Shown: positions 24,216-33,776 of the stretch, one piece after another | Layout: every line of letters starts with the position of its first letter | Position numbering within the stretch: the stretch's first letter is position 1 | Assembly (NCBI RefSeq): GCF_003353055.1 | Contig: NZ_QKWJ01000046.1 | Location: forward strand, 18,977 to 58,066 | Reading direction: 5' to 3' | Source: Cupriavidus lacunae | GTDB lineage: Bacteria; Pseudomonadota; Gammaproteobacteria; Burkholderiales; Burkholderiaceae | Length of the DNA stretch: 39,090 nt | Position numbers and translations under genes: made by a program | Notes under the pieces: model-generated | What the model was told of the DNA's origin: nothing | What the model saw: only the letters and a program-made list of their open reading frames with translations | Database searches by the model: none

Positions 24216-25955
24216 ATGAGTCAAGCCTCTGAATCCGAACGCGCGCGCGCCTCCCAACCTTCGGGACCGGCAGACGAAGCCAACGACGAAGACCCGAGTG
24301 TGCGCGGTCATCCGCGCCGCGCACAAATGTTCCCCGTGCTGACCGAAGAGGAGATCAACCGGTTGCGCCGCTTCGGCACCCCGTGCCGCTACGCGAAAGG
24401 GGAGTTTCTCTACCGCTTCGGCAAGGCTTGCCCAGGCGTGTTCGTGATCCTGTCCGGCAAGGTGCGGATCGTGGCCCCCGAGGGGCTGAGCGCGAAGCCG
24501 ATCATCCACACCTACACGCAGCGCGGCGAATTTACGTCCGACATCACCCAGCTTTCGAACAAGCCTGCGGTGGTCGATGCCCACGTGATCGACGATGTAG
24601 AAGCGCTGTTGCTGCGCCCCGGCGAGCTCAGCGCCGTCATGGTCAGCGAGGCCGACTTGGGCGAGAAGCTCATGCGCGCGCTGATACTGCGGCGCGCCCT
24701 GGCCATGGAACACGGCCGCGGTGTCGTCATCGTCGGTGCGACGGGCGACGCCCATCTCGTCGAACTCCAGAATTTCCTGCGTCGCAATGGGTTTCCGAAC
24801 ATGGCCATCGACGCGGAACAGGACGCCGACGCAATCGCGCTGCTGCAGCAACTCAGTCCGGTGCCCGACGACTTCCCGCTGGTGGTTTGTCCGAACGGCA
24901 TTGTGCTGCGCAACCCCGACGTTGGCCAGGTCGCGTCCTGCCTGGGACTGGTTCCCGAATTCGATCCGACACACATCTATGACGTGGCGATCATCGGTGC
25001 GGGCCCGGCGGGACTCGCCGCAGCAGTCTACGCGGCATCCGACGGCCTGTCGGTTGCGGTATTCGACTGTCGAGCGCCCGGAGGCCAGGCCGGCACGAGT
25101 TCCCGCATCGAGAACTATCTGGGCTTTCCCACAGGTATCACGGGACACGAGCTGGCGAGCCGAGCCTTCATTCAGGCCCAGAAATTCGGGGCACATATCG
25201 GCATTCCTTGCGAAGTGACCGCCCTGCATTGCGACAGCGATCTGCGCGTTGTCGAACTGTCCGACAGTCGACGGATCAGTGCGCGCACCGTTGTCATCGC
25301 CAGCGGCGCCGAATATCGACGCCCCGGTATTGCCGATCTTGAGCGCTTCGAGCGTAGCGGCGTCTACTACTGGGCGACGCCGGTCGAGGCGAGGCTGTGC
25401 CGCAGGCAACCCGTGGTGCTGGTCGGCGGCGGCAATTCAGCGGGCCAAGCCGTCGTATTCCTGGCGTCACACGCCGAGCACGTGCACATGTTCATTCGCG
25501 GAGCCAGCCTTGCCGACAGCATGTCGCGTTACTTGATCGAACGGATTCAATCGCTTGCCAATGTGACATTACACACTCGGATCGAGCTGCGCGCGCTCGA
25601 GGGCGGCGCACGCCTGGAGCGCGTACACTACCGCGGCGCCGGCGGTATCGAAGGAAGCATGACGACGCATCATCTGTTCGTCTTTATCGGCGCCGAGCCG
25701 AATACCTCCTGGCTGCAGCAATGCCGTGTCGCGCGCGACGACAAGGGATTCGTACTGACCGGTGTCGATCTCGAGGACGCCTTCGTGCCATCGCTACCCT
25801 CCCAGACCACAGTCGAGGGCGTCTTTGCGATCGGCGACGTTCGTTCAGGATCGACGAAACGCGTAGCGTCGGCCGTGGGCGAAGGCGCTGGCGTCGTCGC
25901 GCAGGTCCATCATTTTCTTGCGCTCGTACGTGCCGGGAAGTCAGCTTACGTCTGA
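24216..25955 (+). CDS. Cyclic-nucleotide-binding domain / thioredoxin-reductase-like flavoprotein fusion
   Basis: 579 residues. A CRP-like effector domain (about 40-170; FGKACPGVFVILSGKVRIV) is followed by a small thioredoxin-fold-like segment (about 170-250; GVVIVGATGDAHLVELQNFL) and a thioredoxin-reductase-type flavoprotein: FAD motif VAIIGAGPAGLAAAVYAASD, APGGQAG, NAD(P)H motif VVLVGGGNSAGQAVVFLA and late FAD motif VFAIGDVRSGSTKRVASAVG. The redox CxxC expected after SGVYYWAT is absent (PVEARLC instead), so it cannot pass electrons to thioredoxin through a normal dithiol. ATG 24216 follows AAGGAGA. The role is unknown; it probably acts with the hydrolase 31 bp upstream. Confidence 0.88.
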   Translation: MSQASESERARASQPSGPADEANDEDPSVRGHPRRAQMFPVLTEEEINRLRRFGTPCRYAKGEFLYRFGKACPGVFVILSGKVRIVAPEGLSAKPIIHTYTQRGEFTSDITQLSNKPAVVDAHVIDDVEALLLRPGELSAVMVSEADLGEKLMRALILRRALAMEHGRGVVIVGATGDAHLVELQNFLRRNGFPNMAIDAEQDADAIALLQQLSPVPDDFPLVVCPNGIVLRNPDVGQVASCLGLVPEFDPTHIYDVAIIGAGPAGLAAAVYAASDGLSVAVFDCRAPGGQAGTSSRIENYLGFPTGITGHELASRAFIQAQKFGAHIGIPCEVTALHCDSDLRVVELSDSRRISARTVVIASGAEYRRPGIADLERFERSGVYYWATPVEARLCRRQPVVLVGGGNSAGQAVVFLASHAEHVHMFIRGASLADSMSRYLIERIQSLANVTLHTRIELRALEGGARLERVHYRGAGGIEGSMTTHHLFVFIGAEPNTSWLQQCRVARDDKGFVLTGVDLEDAFVPSLPSQTTVEGVFAIGDVRSGSTKRVASAVGEGAGVVAQVHHFLALVRAGKSAYV

Positions 25956-26516
25956 CTCCTTCGCGCAGCAAGCTGATCGACGGCACTCTCAAAAAGAGAC
26001 TGCATTCAGAGCGCCAATCTTGTGCAGAAGCGCTCGGCCTTAGCGTGACTCGCCGAGTTGCCGCGCGGGTCGTTGCTGCGGGTCGTCCCGCCTGCGTCCG
26101 GGCTGTCCGGCTCGCGGGTTTAGCGGCCCGTCCCCTTGGCGACCGACGCGCCCCACAAATGACCGTTCGACCTTGGGAGCAGCCATAGACGTTGCCCCCC
26201 TCGAAGGGCAGCTCAGGGTCGGCAGCCGCCGATGACCGCCGTCGGCCCTCAACCGGTGAGCTGACGGCGGAGTTCGGCCACAAGCCGCCCGTCACATGCG
26301 TCGTCGGTCGGACGTTCTGGCGTCGGCTCAGCCCTGCGGATTCAACCCTTCCCCATTGCAGATTGAACGGCAGTAGATCGGCCAACGCAGACCTTTAATC
26401 TGACATTTCCGCGTGAGAGAAGGATCAAGAACCCTATCGCCGCCGTGTGCTATTCAGACGCAATGAGCCCAAATGAACAGGGGCAACTTGTGCCGGCACG
26501 CCGACAGGCGTGTCGC
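25956..26516. other. Intergenic region, 561 bp, with palindromic repeat
   Basis: No supportable gene in either strand. A copy of the intergenic repeat is at 26159-26186, and further related pieces (GATGACCGCCGTCGG near 26231, GGAGTTCGGCCACAAGC near 26271) suggest several decayed units. Nothing else is recognised. Confidence 0.5.
26159..26186 (-). repeat. Intergenic palindromic repeat, copy B
   Basis: It begins ATGACCGTTCGACCTTGGG and ends AGCAGCCAT, the same 28-base unit as at 20129-20156. It lies between two convergent genes. Confidence 0.55.
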
Positions 26517-28025
26517 CTACAGCACCGTAACCCCCGGCGCCGGCGCCGCCGCAGCCGCCTGCCAGCCTCCGCCCAGGGCCTTGAATGCCGCGATGGCCGC
26601 GCGGGCTGACTGCGCTTCGGCCTGCGCCTTCGCATCGGACGTCTTCAGCAGGTTCTCGTCGGCGAGCAGCACCTCGATCAGGCGGACGACGCCCTTCTCG
26701 TAGGCCGCGAACGACGAATTCCGCGCCCGCCGGAGCGCCAGTTCCCCGCGTTCGAGGGTATTGGTCTGTTCCTCGCGCTTGACCAGTGCCGTGAAGGCAT
26801 TCTCGACATCCTCCGACGCATGCAGCACGGCCAGTCGATAGCCCGCCAGCGCCTCGGCCTCCTGCCCCTTCGCTTGGTCAATCTGCGCCCCGATGCGCCC
26901 GAAGTCGAACAGTCGCCAGCGCAGCCCGGCCACGCCGGCAGCCTGGTTGGCACCGGCCGAGAACAGATTGCCGCTGGCCACGGTCGTCGCGCTGCCCAGC
27001 AACCCGCTGAGCGAGACCTTCGGGTAGTACTCGGCGATGGCCGCGCCGATGCGGGCATTCGACGCCGCCAGCCGGCGTTCCGCCACGATCAGGTCGGGGC
27101 GCCGCCGCAGCAGGTCGGCGGGCGTGCCGGTGGCTTCGATCCGTGGCGCGGCCGGGATCGCCTTGACGTCGGCGAGTTCGGCGCGGTAGGTGCCCGGCGG
27201 GCTGCCGAGCAGCACGTCCATCGCGTTCAGCGCGGCGTCGAGTCCGGATTCGAGTTCCGGAATGGTGGCCTCCACCTGCGCAAGCGCGCCTTCCGCCTGC
27301 TGCACCTCCAGCGCGGCGGCCAGTCCCTTGGCATAGAGCAGCCTGACGGTCGAGACCAGCTTTTGCTGCGTATCCACCTGCTGCCGCGCGATCGACAGCC
27401 GGGCCTGCAGGCCGCGGATGGTCACGTAGGTGTCGGCGGCCTGTGCCGCCACCTCCACGCGGGTGGCAGCCAGCCCGGCCTCCGACGCCTGGTACTCCGC
27501 CTGCGAGGCCTCGCGCTCGCGCCGCAGGCCGCCGAAGATGTCGATCTCCCAACTTGCGGTGAGGTCGGCCTCATACAGGCTGCCATGCCGCTCGAAGTTT
27601 GGCGTCGCATTCAGCACCCGGCCCAGCGGCGTCTCCACGGACTGGTACTGCTTCGCGACCTGGGCGCTGACGGCGCCCGAGGGCAGCAGCGCGGCCGTGG
27701 CGAAGCGCAGTCCGGCCCCAGCCTGCGTGACCCGCGCGGAGGCTGCCGCCAGGTCGAGGTTCTGGTCGAGCGCCTGCCGCACGAAGCGCGTCAGTTGGGG
27801 GTCGCCAAACCCTTCCCACCAGACTTCGAGATCCGCCCGGGTGGCGGCCCGGCGCTGCTCCACGTCGCGCTGCCCGAGGAAGCGGTCGGCGGTGGGCACG
27901 TCGGGCTTGTGGTAGTCGGGGCCGACGGCACAGCCGGCGAGCGCCGCCAGGGCAGTCGCGGCGGCAACGAGGCCGGACAGGTGGGTGAGGGAAGGGGAAG
28001 GGGAAGGGAGGCGTCGGGAATGCAT
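26517..28025 (-). CDS. Outer membrane factor of an RND efflux system (NodT/OprM family lipoprotein)
   Basis: 502 residues from ATG 28025 (MHSRRLPSPSPSLTHLSGLV). The lipobox LAALAGC is followed by AVGPDYHKPDVP, the typical start of NodT-family proteins. Two OEP repeats of long helices follow, for example DLAAASARVTQAGAGLRFAT and VNTAF-type ENAFTALVKREEQTNTLERG. The protein should form the trimeric TolC-like channel for the adaptor and pump encoded to the right. Alternative starts at 28043 and 28073 would lengthen the n-region. It is divergent from tetR; an operator-like palindrome at 28065-28090 lies just upstream, so TetR probably represses it. Confidence 0.92.
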   Translation of the reverse strand: MHSRRLPSPSPSLTHLSGLVAAATALAALAGCAVGPDYHKPDVPTADRFLGQRDVEQRRAATRADLEVWWEGFGDPQLTRFVRQALDQNLDLAAASARVTQAGAGLRFATAALLPSGAVSAQVAKQYQSVETPLGRVLNATPNFERHGSLYEADLTASWEIDIFGGLRREREASQAEYQASEAGLAATRVEVAAQAADTYVTIRGLQARLSIARQQVDTQQKLVSTVRLLYAKGLAAALEVQQAEGALAQVEATIPELESGLDAALNAMDVLLGSPPGTYRAELADVKAIPAAPRIEATGTPADLLRRRPDLIVAERRLAASNARIGAAIAEYYPKVSLSGLLGSATTVASGNLFSAGANQAAGVAGLRWRLFDFGRIGAQIDQAKGQEAEALAGYRLAVLHASEDVENAFTALVKREEQTNTLERGELALRRARNSSFAAYEKGVVRLIEVLLADENLLKTSDAKAQAEAQSARAAIAAFKALGGGWQAAAAAPAPGVTVL

Positions 28026-28064
28026 GGGCTGCCGGAATAACATGGTCGAATTTTTTGCGTGACT

Positions 28065-28090
28065 TGTGACCATAATACAAACTGGTCACT
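28065..28090. promoter_or_regulatory. TetR operator candidate 1 (outer membrane factor / tetR promoter)
   Basis: TGTGACCA at 28065-28072 and TGGTCACT at 28083-28090 are inverted with one mismatch around a 10-base AT-rich spacer. The site lies between divergent genes and has the same 8-10-8 geometry as the site at 28785-28810. Confidence 0.7.
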
Positions 28091-28126
28091 CTTTGTCAAT
28101 GATCATTCAGCGTGTAAGCTCACGAC

Positions 28127-28744
28127 ATGACCGATACCCAACTCACCGCCCCCCAGCCGCGCGGTCCCGTGGACCACAGCGTGCGCAACCAGATCGTGGA
28201 AGCGGCCACGGAGCACTTCAGCCTCTACGGCTACGAGAAGACCACGGTCTCCGACCTGGCCAAGGCCATCGGCTTCTCGAAGGCCTACATCTACAAGTTC
28301 TTCGACTCCAAGCAGGCGATCGGCGAGGTCATCTGCTACAACTGCCTCAACCAGATGCGGCAGGCCGTGGACGAGGCGGTGGCCGGAGCCGAATCGGCCT
28401 CCGAGCGGCTACGACGCCTCTTCGGCACGCTGGCGGAGGCCGGCAGCCGCCTCTTCTTCCAGGACCGCAAGCTGTACGCCATCGCCGTGGCGGCCTGCGA
28501 GGAACAGTGGGGATCGGCCCGCAACTACGACGCCCACATGCAGCAACTGATCCTGCAGATCGTGCGCGAAGGGCGCGAGTCGGGCGAGTTCGAGCGCAAG
28601 ACGCCGCTCGACGAGACGGCGCACGCCATCTACCTCGTGATGAAGCCCTACCTCGATCCGCTGCAACTCCAGCACAACCTGGACTTCGCCGAAGTGGCGC
28701 CGGCGCGGCTCAGCAACCTCATCCTGCGGAGCCTGGCGCCCTGA
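28127..28744 (+). CDS. TetR/AcrR-family repressor
   Basis: 205 residues. The N-terminal helix-turn-helix is complete: RNQIVEAATEHFSLYGYEKT then TVSDLAKAIGFSKAYIYKFF and DSKQAIGEVI. The C-terminal half (about 80-200) is the all-helical ligand-binding and dimer domain. It sits between the divergent outer-membrane-factor gene and the adaptor-pump genes, and matching palindromes stand at both flanking promoters. By analogy with AcrR-type local repressors it should block both transcripts and itself until a pump substrate binds. It appears intact. Confidence 0.93.
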   Translation: MTDTQLTAPQPRGPVDHSVRNQIVEAATEHFSLYGYEKTTVSDLAKAIGFSKAYIYKFFDSKQAIGEVICYNCLNQMRQAVDEAVAGAESASERLRRLFGTLAEAGSRLFFQDRKLYAIAVAACEEQWGSARNYDAHMQQLILQIVREGRESGEFERKTPLDETAHAIYLVMKPYLDPLQLQHNLDFAEVAPARLSNLILRSLAP

Positions 28745-28784
28745 TTCCATGGCGTGCGCAGCGCCTCAAGGCTTAGGAATTGCT

Positions 28785-28810
28785 AGTGACTATTGACTAA
28801 ATTAGTCACT
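28785..28810. promoter_or_regulatory. TetR operator candidate 2 (adaptor-pump promoter)
   Basis: AGTGACTA at 28785-28792 and TAGTCACT at 28803-28810 form a perfect inverted repeat with a 10-base spacer (TTGACTAAAT). It lies 37 bp before the adaptor ATG; TTGACT in the spacer could be a -35 element. Confidence 0.75.
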
Positions 28811-28847
28811 GTTACTACAGTGAAGGCCATCTGTATGGAGGGCCCTC

Positions 28848-30035
28848 ATGCTTCAGCGCCGATTTTTCGCATCCACTGTCACCCACCCCGCCACCAGCGC
28901 CTCTGCCTTCGCTGCCGTGTGCCTCCTGCCGCTCGCACTCGCGGCATGCGGCGGCAAGCCGCCGCCCGATCCCCGCGTGCAAGCGCCGCTGGTGCGGGTG
29001 GAAAACGTCCAGGGCGCGTCGGCCGCCCGGCGCGCCTTCACCGGCATCGTCGCCGCACGGGTGCAGAGCGACCTGGGCTTCCGCGTGCCGGGCAAGGTGC
29101 TGGAGCGCCTGGTCGACACCGGCCAGTCCGTGAAGCGCGGCCAGCCGCTGATGCGGCTCGATCCCGTAGACCTGAAGCTGGCGGCACGCGCGCGGCAGGA
29201 AGCCGTGGCCGCCGCCAAGGCGCGCGCCACGCAACTGGCGGCGGACGAGGAGCGCTACCGCGATCTCGTGACGGCCGGGGCGGTATCGGCATCGGCCTAC
29301 GACCAGATCAAGGCCTCCGCCGACTCGGCGCGGGCGCAGCTCAGGGCGGAAGAGGCGCAGGCCGACGTGGCGCGCAACGCATCCGACTACGCCGTGCTGC
29401 CGGCCGATGCCGACGGCGTCGTGGTCGAGACCCTCGCCGAACCCGGGCAGGTCGTGAATGCCGGCCAGGTGGTGGTGCGGCTGGCCCGCGCCGGACAGCG
29501 CGAGGCCATCATCCAGTTGCCCGAAACCCTGCGCCCGCCGGTAGGCTCCACGGCCCGCGCGACGCTCTACGGCAAGGACAGCGAGGCAGTCACCGCCACC
29601 CTGCGGCAGCTTTCCGACGCCGCCGACCGGCAAACCCGCACCTATGAAGCGCGCTACGTGCTCGGCGGCGCGCTGACCGATGCGCCGCTTGGCGCCACCG
29701 TCACGCTGCAGGTGGCCGATCCCAGGGAAGCATCGCAAGCCGGCCTGCTGGTTCCCATCGGCGCGCTCCACGATCCGGGCAAGGGCCCCGGCGTCTGGGT
29801 GCTCACCGGTACCCCGGCACGCGTGACGTGGCGGCCGGTCACCGTGCGCGGCATCAGCGACGACTCCGCGCGGGTCGAGGGCCCGATCCGGCCCGGCGAC
29901 CGCGTGGTGGCGCTGGGGGCCCACCTGCTGAACGAAGGGCAACAGGTCAGGGTGGTGTCGGAGGTGAAGGTGGCCGAAGCCGCCACCGACGGTAAAGGCC
30001 ATAACACCGTCAACGGCGTGCGGGGGCAGCAATGA
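28848..30035 (+). CDS. RND efflux periplasmic adaptor (membrane fusion lipoprotein)
   Basis: 395 residues. The signal ends in lipobox LALAAC, so the protein is lipid-anchored in the inner membrane facing the periplasm. The biotinyl-lipoyl half motifs (LGFRVPGKVLERLVDTGQSV and YAVLPADADGVVVETLAEPG) flank a helical hairpin (about 100-165), followed by beta-barrel and membrane-proximal domains. It links the pump and the outer membrane channel. The pump gene overlaps its stop codon by 4 bp (ATGA), implying translational coupling. A candidate TetR operator lies just upstream. Confidence 0.93.
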   Translation: MLQRRFFASTVTHPATSASAFAAVCLLPLALAACGGKPPPDPRVQAPLVRVENVQGASAARRAFTGIVAARVQSDLGFRVPGKVLERLVDTGQSVKRGQPLMRLDPVDLKLAARARQEAVAAAKARATQLAADEERYRDLVTAGAVSASAYDQIKASADSARAQLRAEEAQADVARNASDYAVLPADADGVVVETLAEPGQVVNAGQVVVRLARAGQREAIIQLPETLRPPVGSTARATLYGKDSEAVTATLRQLSDAADRQTRTYEARYVLGGALTDAPLGATVTLQVADPREASQAGLLVPIGALHDPGKGPGVWVLTGTPARVTWRPVTVRGISDDSARVEGPIRPGDRVVALGAHLLNEGQQVRVVSEVKVAEAATDGKGHNTVNGVRGQQ

Positions 30036-33000
30036 GTGGCTTCAATCTCTCGACACTCGCCGTGCGCGAGCGTGCCGTCACCCTCTTCCTGATCATCCTC
30101 GTCTCGGTCGCCGGCTTCGTCGCCTTCTTCCAGCTCGGCCGCGCGGAGGACCCGCCATTCACCGTCAAGTCGATGATCTTTATCACGGCATGGCCCGGCG
30201 CGACGGCGCAGGAAATGCAGGACCAGGTCGCGGAAAAGCTGGAAAAGCGCATGCAGGAACTGCGCTACTACGACCGCACGGAAACCTACACACGGCCCGG
30301 GCTGGCGTTCACCACCGTCACGCTGCTCGACAGCACGCCGCCAAAGGAAGTCCCGGAGGAGTTCTACCAGGCCCGCAAGAAGCTCGGCGACGAGGCGCGT
30401 TCCCTGCCGGCCGGCGTCATCGGCCCGCTCATCAACGACGAATACTCCGACGTGACCTTCGGCCTCTTCGCGCTGAAGGCCAGGGGCGAGCCGCAGCGAC
30501 TGCTGGTGCGCGAGGCGGAGACCATCCGCCAGCGCCTGCTGCATGTGGCCGGCGTGAAGAAGGTCAACATTATCGGCGAGCAGGCGGAGCGCATCTACGT
30601 GTCGTTCTCGCACGACCGGCTGGCCACGCTCGGCGTGACGCCGCAGGACATCTTCGCCGCGCTCAACAGCCAGAACGTGCTCACCCCCGCGGGTTCCATC
30701 GACACCGACGGGCCGCAGGTCTTCGTGCGGCTCGACGGCGCGTTCGACAAGCTGGAACGCATCCGCGACACCCCCGTGGTGGCCCACGGCCGCACGCTGA
30801 AGCTGTCTGATATCGCCACCGTCGAACGCGGCTACCAGGACCCGGCCACCTTCGTCGTGCGCAACAAGGGCGAGCCGGCGCTGCTGCTCGGCATCGTGAT
30901 GCGCGACGGCTGGAACGGCCTCGACCTCGGCAAGTCGCTCGACGCGGAAGTGGCGAAGGTCAACGCCGAGCTGCCGCTGGGCATGGAACTGAGCAAGGTC
31001 ACCGACCAGGCCGTCAACATCAAGTCGGCCGTCGACGAGTTCATGGTCAAGTTCTTCGCCGCGCTGATCGTGGTGCTGGTGGTGAGCTTCGTCAGCATGG
31101 GCTGGCGGGTGGGTATCGTGGTCGCGGCGGCAGTGCCGCTGACGCTGGCCGCCGTCTTCGTGGTCATGGCCGCGACCGGAAAGAACTTCGACCGCATCAC
31201 GCTGGGCTCCCTGATATTGGCCCTCGGACTGCTGGTGGACGACGCCATCATCGCCATCGAAATGATGGTGGTGAAGATGGAGGAAGGGTATGGACGGATC
31301 GCGGCTTCGGCCTATGCCTGGAGCCATACGGCCGCGCCGATGCTGTCCGGCACGCTCGTCACCGCCGTGGGCTTCATGCCGAACGGCTTTGCGAAGTCTT
31401 CCGCAGGCGAGTACACCGGAAACCAGTTCTGGATCGTGGGGATCGCGCTGATCGCGTCGTGGATCGTCGCGGTCGCCTTCACGCCCTATCTCGGCGTGAA
31501 GCTACTGCCCGAGATGAAGAAGGTGGAAGGCGGCCATGGCGCCATCTATGCCACGCCGAACTACCAGCGCTTTCGCGGGCTGCTGGGGCGGGTCATCGGG
31601 CGGAAATGGCTGGTGGCGGCAATCGTCGTCGGACTGTTCGCCGCGAGCCTGGTCGGCATGGGCGCTGTGCGCAAGCAGTTCTTCCCGACCTCTGACCGTC
31701 CCGAGGTGCTGGTGGAGGTGCAGATGCCCTACGGCACGTCCATCGAACAGACCAGCGCCGCGACGGAGAAGGTGGAAGCGTGGCTCGACAAACAGCCAGA
31801 AGCGAAGATCGTGACGTCCTATATCGGCCAGGGGGCTCCGCGCTTCTACCTGGCGATGTCGCCGGAACTACCGGACCCGTCCTTCGCCAAGATCGTGGTG
31901 CGCACCGACAATCAGGAAGAACGCGACGTACTCAAGGGCCGGCTCCGCCAGGCCATCGCCGAAGGCCTGGCACCGGGCGCGCGGGTGCGCGTGACGCAAC
32001 TGGTGTTCGGGCCCTACTCGCCCTTCCCGGTCGCGTTCCGCGTCATGGGCCCGGACCCCGACAAGCTGCGCGCCATCGCGGAGCGGGTAGAGGGCGTGAT
32101 GGAGGCCAGCCCACTGATGCGCACCGTCAACACCGACTGGGGCCCGCGCGTGCCGGGGCTGCACTTCACGCTCCAGCAGGACCGGCTGCAGGCGGTCGGC
32201 CTGACCTCCCACGACGTGGCGCAGCAGCTTGAATTCCTGCTGACCGGCGTGCCGGTGACCGAGGTGCGCGAGGACATCCGCTCGGTGCAGGTGGTGGCGC
32301 GCGCCGCGGGCGACATCCGCCTCGACCCGGAGCGCATCGCGGGCTTTACACTGATCGGCGCCAACGGCGGGCGCGTTCCCCTCTCGCAGGTCGGCACGGT
32401 GGACGTGCGCATGGAAGATCCCATCCTGCGCCGCCGCGACCGCACGCCGACCATCACCGTGCGGGGCGACATTGCCGACGACCAGCAGCCGCCCGACGTA
32501 TCGAAGGCTATCCTGGCGCAACTGCAGCCGGTCATCCAGAAGCTGCCCTCCGGCTACCGCATCGAGATGGCCGGTTCCATCGAGGAATCGGGCAAGGCGA
32601 ACAAGGCGCTGGCGCCGCTGTTCCCCATCATGCTGGCGATCACGCTGCTGATCATCATGTTCCAGGTGCGGTCGATGGCGGGCATGGTCATGGTCATCCT
32701 GACGAGTCCGCTCGGCCTGATCGGCGTGGTCCCGACGCTACTGCTCTTCCACCAGCCGTTCGGCATCAATGCGCTCGTGGGGCTGGTGGCGCTGTCTGGC
32801 ATCCTCATGCGGAACACGCTGATCCTGATCGGGCAGATCCAGGGCAACCTGAAGGAGGGACTGTCGTCGTACGACGCAGTGGTGGAGGCCACCGTGCAAC
32901 GGGCCCGGCCGGTGCTACTGACGGCCATGGCAGCCATCCTCGCCTTCATCCCGCTCACGCACTCAGTGTTCTGGGGCACGCTGGCCTATACGCTGATCGG

Positions 33001-33133
33001 GGGGACGCTCGCCGGCACGCTGCTGACGCTGGTGTTCCTGCCGGCGATGTATGCGATCTGGTTCCGGATCCGGCCGCCGGCGCAGGTGGCGGTGCAGGAG
33101 GCCTCCGTGGGCGAGGTGGCGCAGGTGTCGTGA
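30032..33133 (+). CDS. RND efflux pump permease (HAE1-type)
   Basis: 1033 residues with the RND layout: one N-terminal helix, a large periplasmic loop, six helices, a second loop and five more helices. The proton-relay pair D403-D404 lies in LALGLLVDDAIIAIEMMVVK. PGATAQEMQDQVAEKLEKRM is the typical pore-domain motif near the N-terminus. It should export hydrophobic or amphipathic compounds by proton antiport together with the adaptor and the divergent outer membrane factor. The second-loop region and GILMRNTLILIGQI differ from AcrB, as in the AcrB/AcrD/AcrF-like group of many environmental proteobacteria; the substrate cannot be told. Confidence 0.95.
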   Translation: MSGFNLSTLAVRERAVTLFLIILVSVAGFVAFFQLGRAEDPPFTVKSMIFITAWPGATAQEMQDQVAEKLEKRMQELRYYDRTETYTRPGLAFTTVTLLDSTPPKEVPEEFYQARKKLGDEARSLPAGVIGPLINDEYSDVTFGLFALKARGEPQRLLVREAETIRQRLLHVAGVKKVNIIGEQAERIYVSFSHDRLATLGVTPQDIFAALNSQNVLTPAGSIDTDGPQVFVRLDGAFDKLERIRDTPVVAHGRTLKLSDIATVERGYQDPATFVVRNKGEPALLLGIVMRDGWNGLDLGKSLDAEVAKVNAELPLGMELSKVTDQAVNIKSAVDEFMVKFFAALIVVLVVSFVSMGWRVGIVVAAAVPLTLAAVFVVMAATGKNFDRITLGSLILALGLLVDDAIIAIEMMVVKMEEGYGRIAASAYAWSHTAAPMLSGTLVTAVGFMPNGFAKSSAGEYTGNQFWIVGIALIASWIVAVAFTPYLGVKLLPEMKKVEGGHGAIYATPNYQRFRGLLGRVIGRKWLVAAIVVGLFAASLVGMGAVRKQFFPTSDRPEVLVEVQMPYGTSIEQTSAATEKVEAWLDKQPEAKIVTSYIGQGAPRFYLAMSPELPDPSFAKIVVRTDNQEERDVLKGRLRQAIAEGLAPGARVRVTQLVFGPYSPFPVAFRVMGPDPDKLRAIAERVEGVMEASPLMRTVNTDWGPRVPGLHFTLQQDRLQAVGLTSHDVAQQLEFLLTGVPVTEVREDIRSVQVVARAAGDIRLDPERIAGFTLIGANGGRVPLSQVGTVDVRMEDPILRRRDRTPTITVRGDIADDQQPPDVSKAILAQLQPVIQKLPSGYRIEMAGSIEESGKANKALAPLFPIMLAITLLIIMFQVRSMAGMVMVILTSPLGLIGVVPTLLLFHQPFGINALVGLVALSGILMRNTLILIGQIQGNLKEGLSSYDAVVEATVQRARPVLLTAMAAILAFIPLTHSVFWGTLAYTLIGGTLAGTLLTLVFLPAMYAIWFRIRPPAQVAVQEASVGEVAQVS

Positions 33134-33776
33134 GCGGGCCGGTCGCGAGCAGCTCGCCGCCGTGCCGTCACCCAAAGGCAAGACCATTCTGTCCTCCGGT
33201 CCCATGCAGCCAAAAGCATGATGTGCGGCAACACCCGGCGCTTTCGCTGGCCGGGCAGCCAATCCGCGTGCCGGCGGCCTGGGCCTGCTGCTCGATCTAT
33301 TGACTTGGGAGGACAATGGCAGGCAAGTTGCGTTGGCGAGAATTGAGAACCTAGGTCGCTTGCCAGCCATCTGCTGCCGTTCGTCCTCGCGGTCAAGTGG
33401 GCATTCAAGCGACCGGTCCACTCCATGAACGGACCTTCCTGCCCGGCCCGGGCGCCAGACCATCGCTCTCGCCAAGCCTAGACATGCGAACTTGCCAGAA
33501 GGCAAATTTGTGTCAAGGGGCGAGCCTTCGGTCGCATCGATCCAGAGTGCATGGGCGTGGGCTGTTCGGAGTTTCGCGCTGGAGCAGCCCAATTTGACAT
33601 CAAGGCCGAGTGCGATCCGAGCGCAGTCAGCTTGCCCGGTGCGCATTCCTCACCTTCCGCGAGATGAGTGCACGTGGCATCGGTGGCGGCCTTGAGCATC
33701 GTGTCGAAGGACACCGCCCCGCGCAGAATCGCTGGTCAAACACATGGAGCGGCGCGCCTTCACGGCGTGTCGGCGA
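33134..33776. other. Gene-poor spacer, 643 bp
   Basis: No frame shows a known family or a convincing start. A 78-codon minus-strand frame (33478-33714) has no ribosome binding site and no recognisable similarity. GGGCTGTTCGGAG near 33558 and CTGGAGCAGCCC near 33579 form a loose inverted repeat. I see nothing else. Confidence 0.45.

Noticed and set aside
24171..25409. 412-codon minus-strand open frame
   Set aside because: It is antisense to the CNB-reductase gene and has no recognisable motifs.
26820..28040. 406-codon plus-strand open frame
   Set aside because: It is antisense to the outer membrane factor gene, which has clear family motifs.
29654..31327. 557-codon minus-strand open frame
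   Set aside because: It lies wholly opposite the adaptor and RND pump genes, and its translation is His/Asp-rich without domains.
33478..33714. Small minus-strand gene of 78 codons
   Set aside because: No ribosome binding site, no recognisable family and an atypical amino-acid mix.
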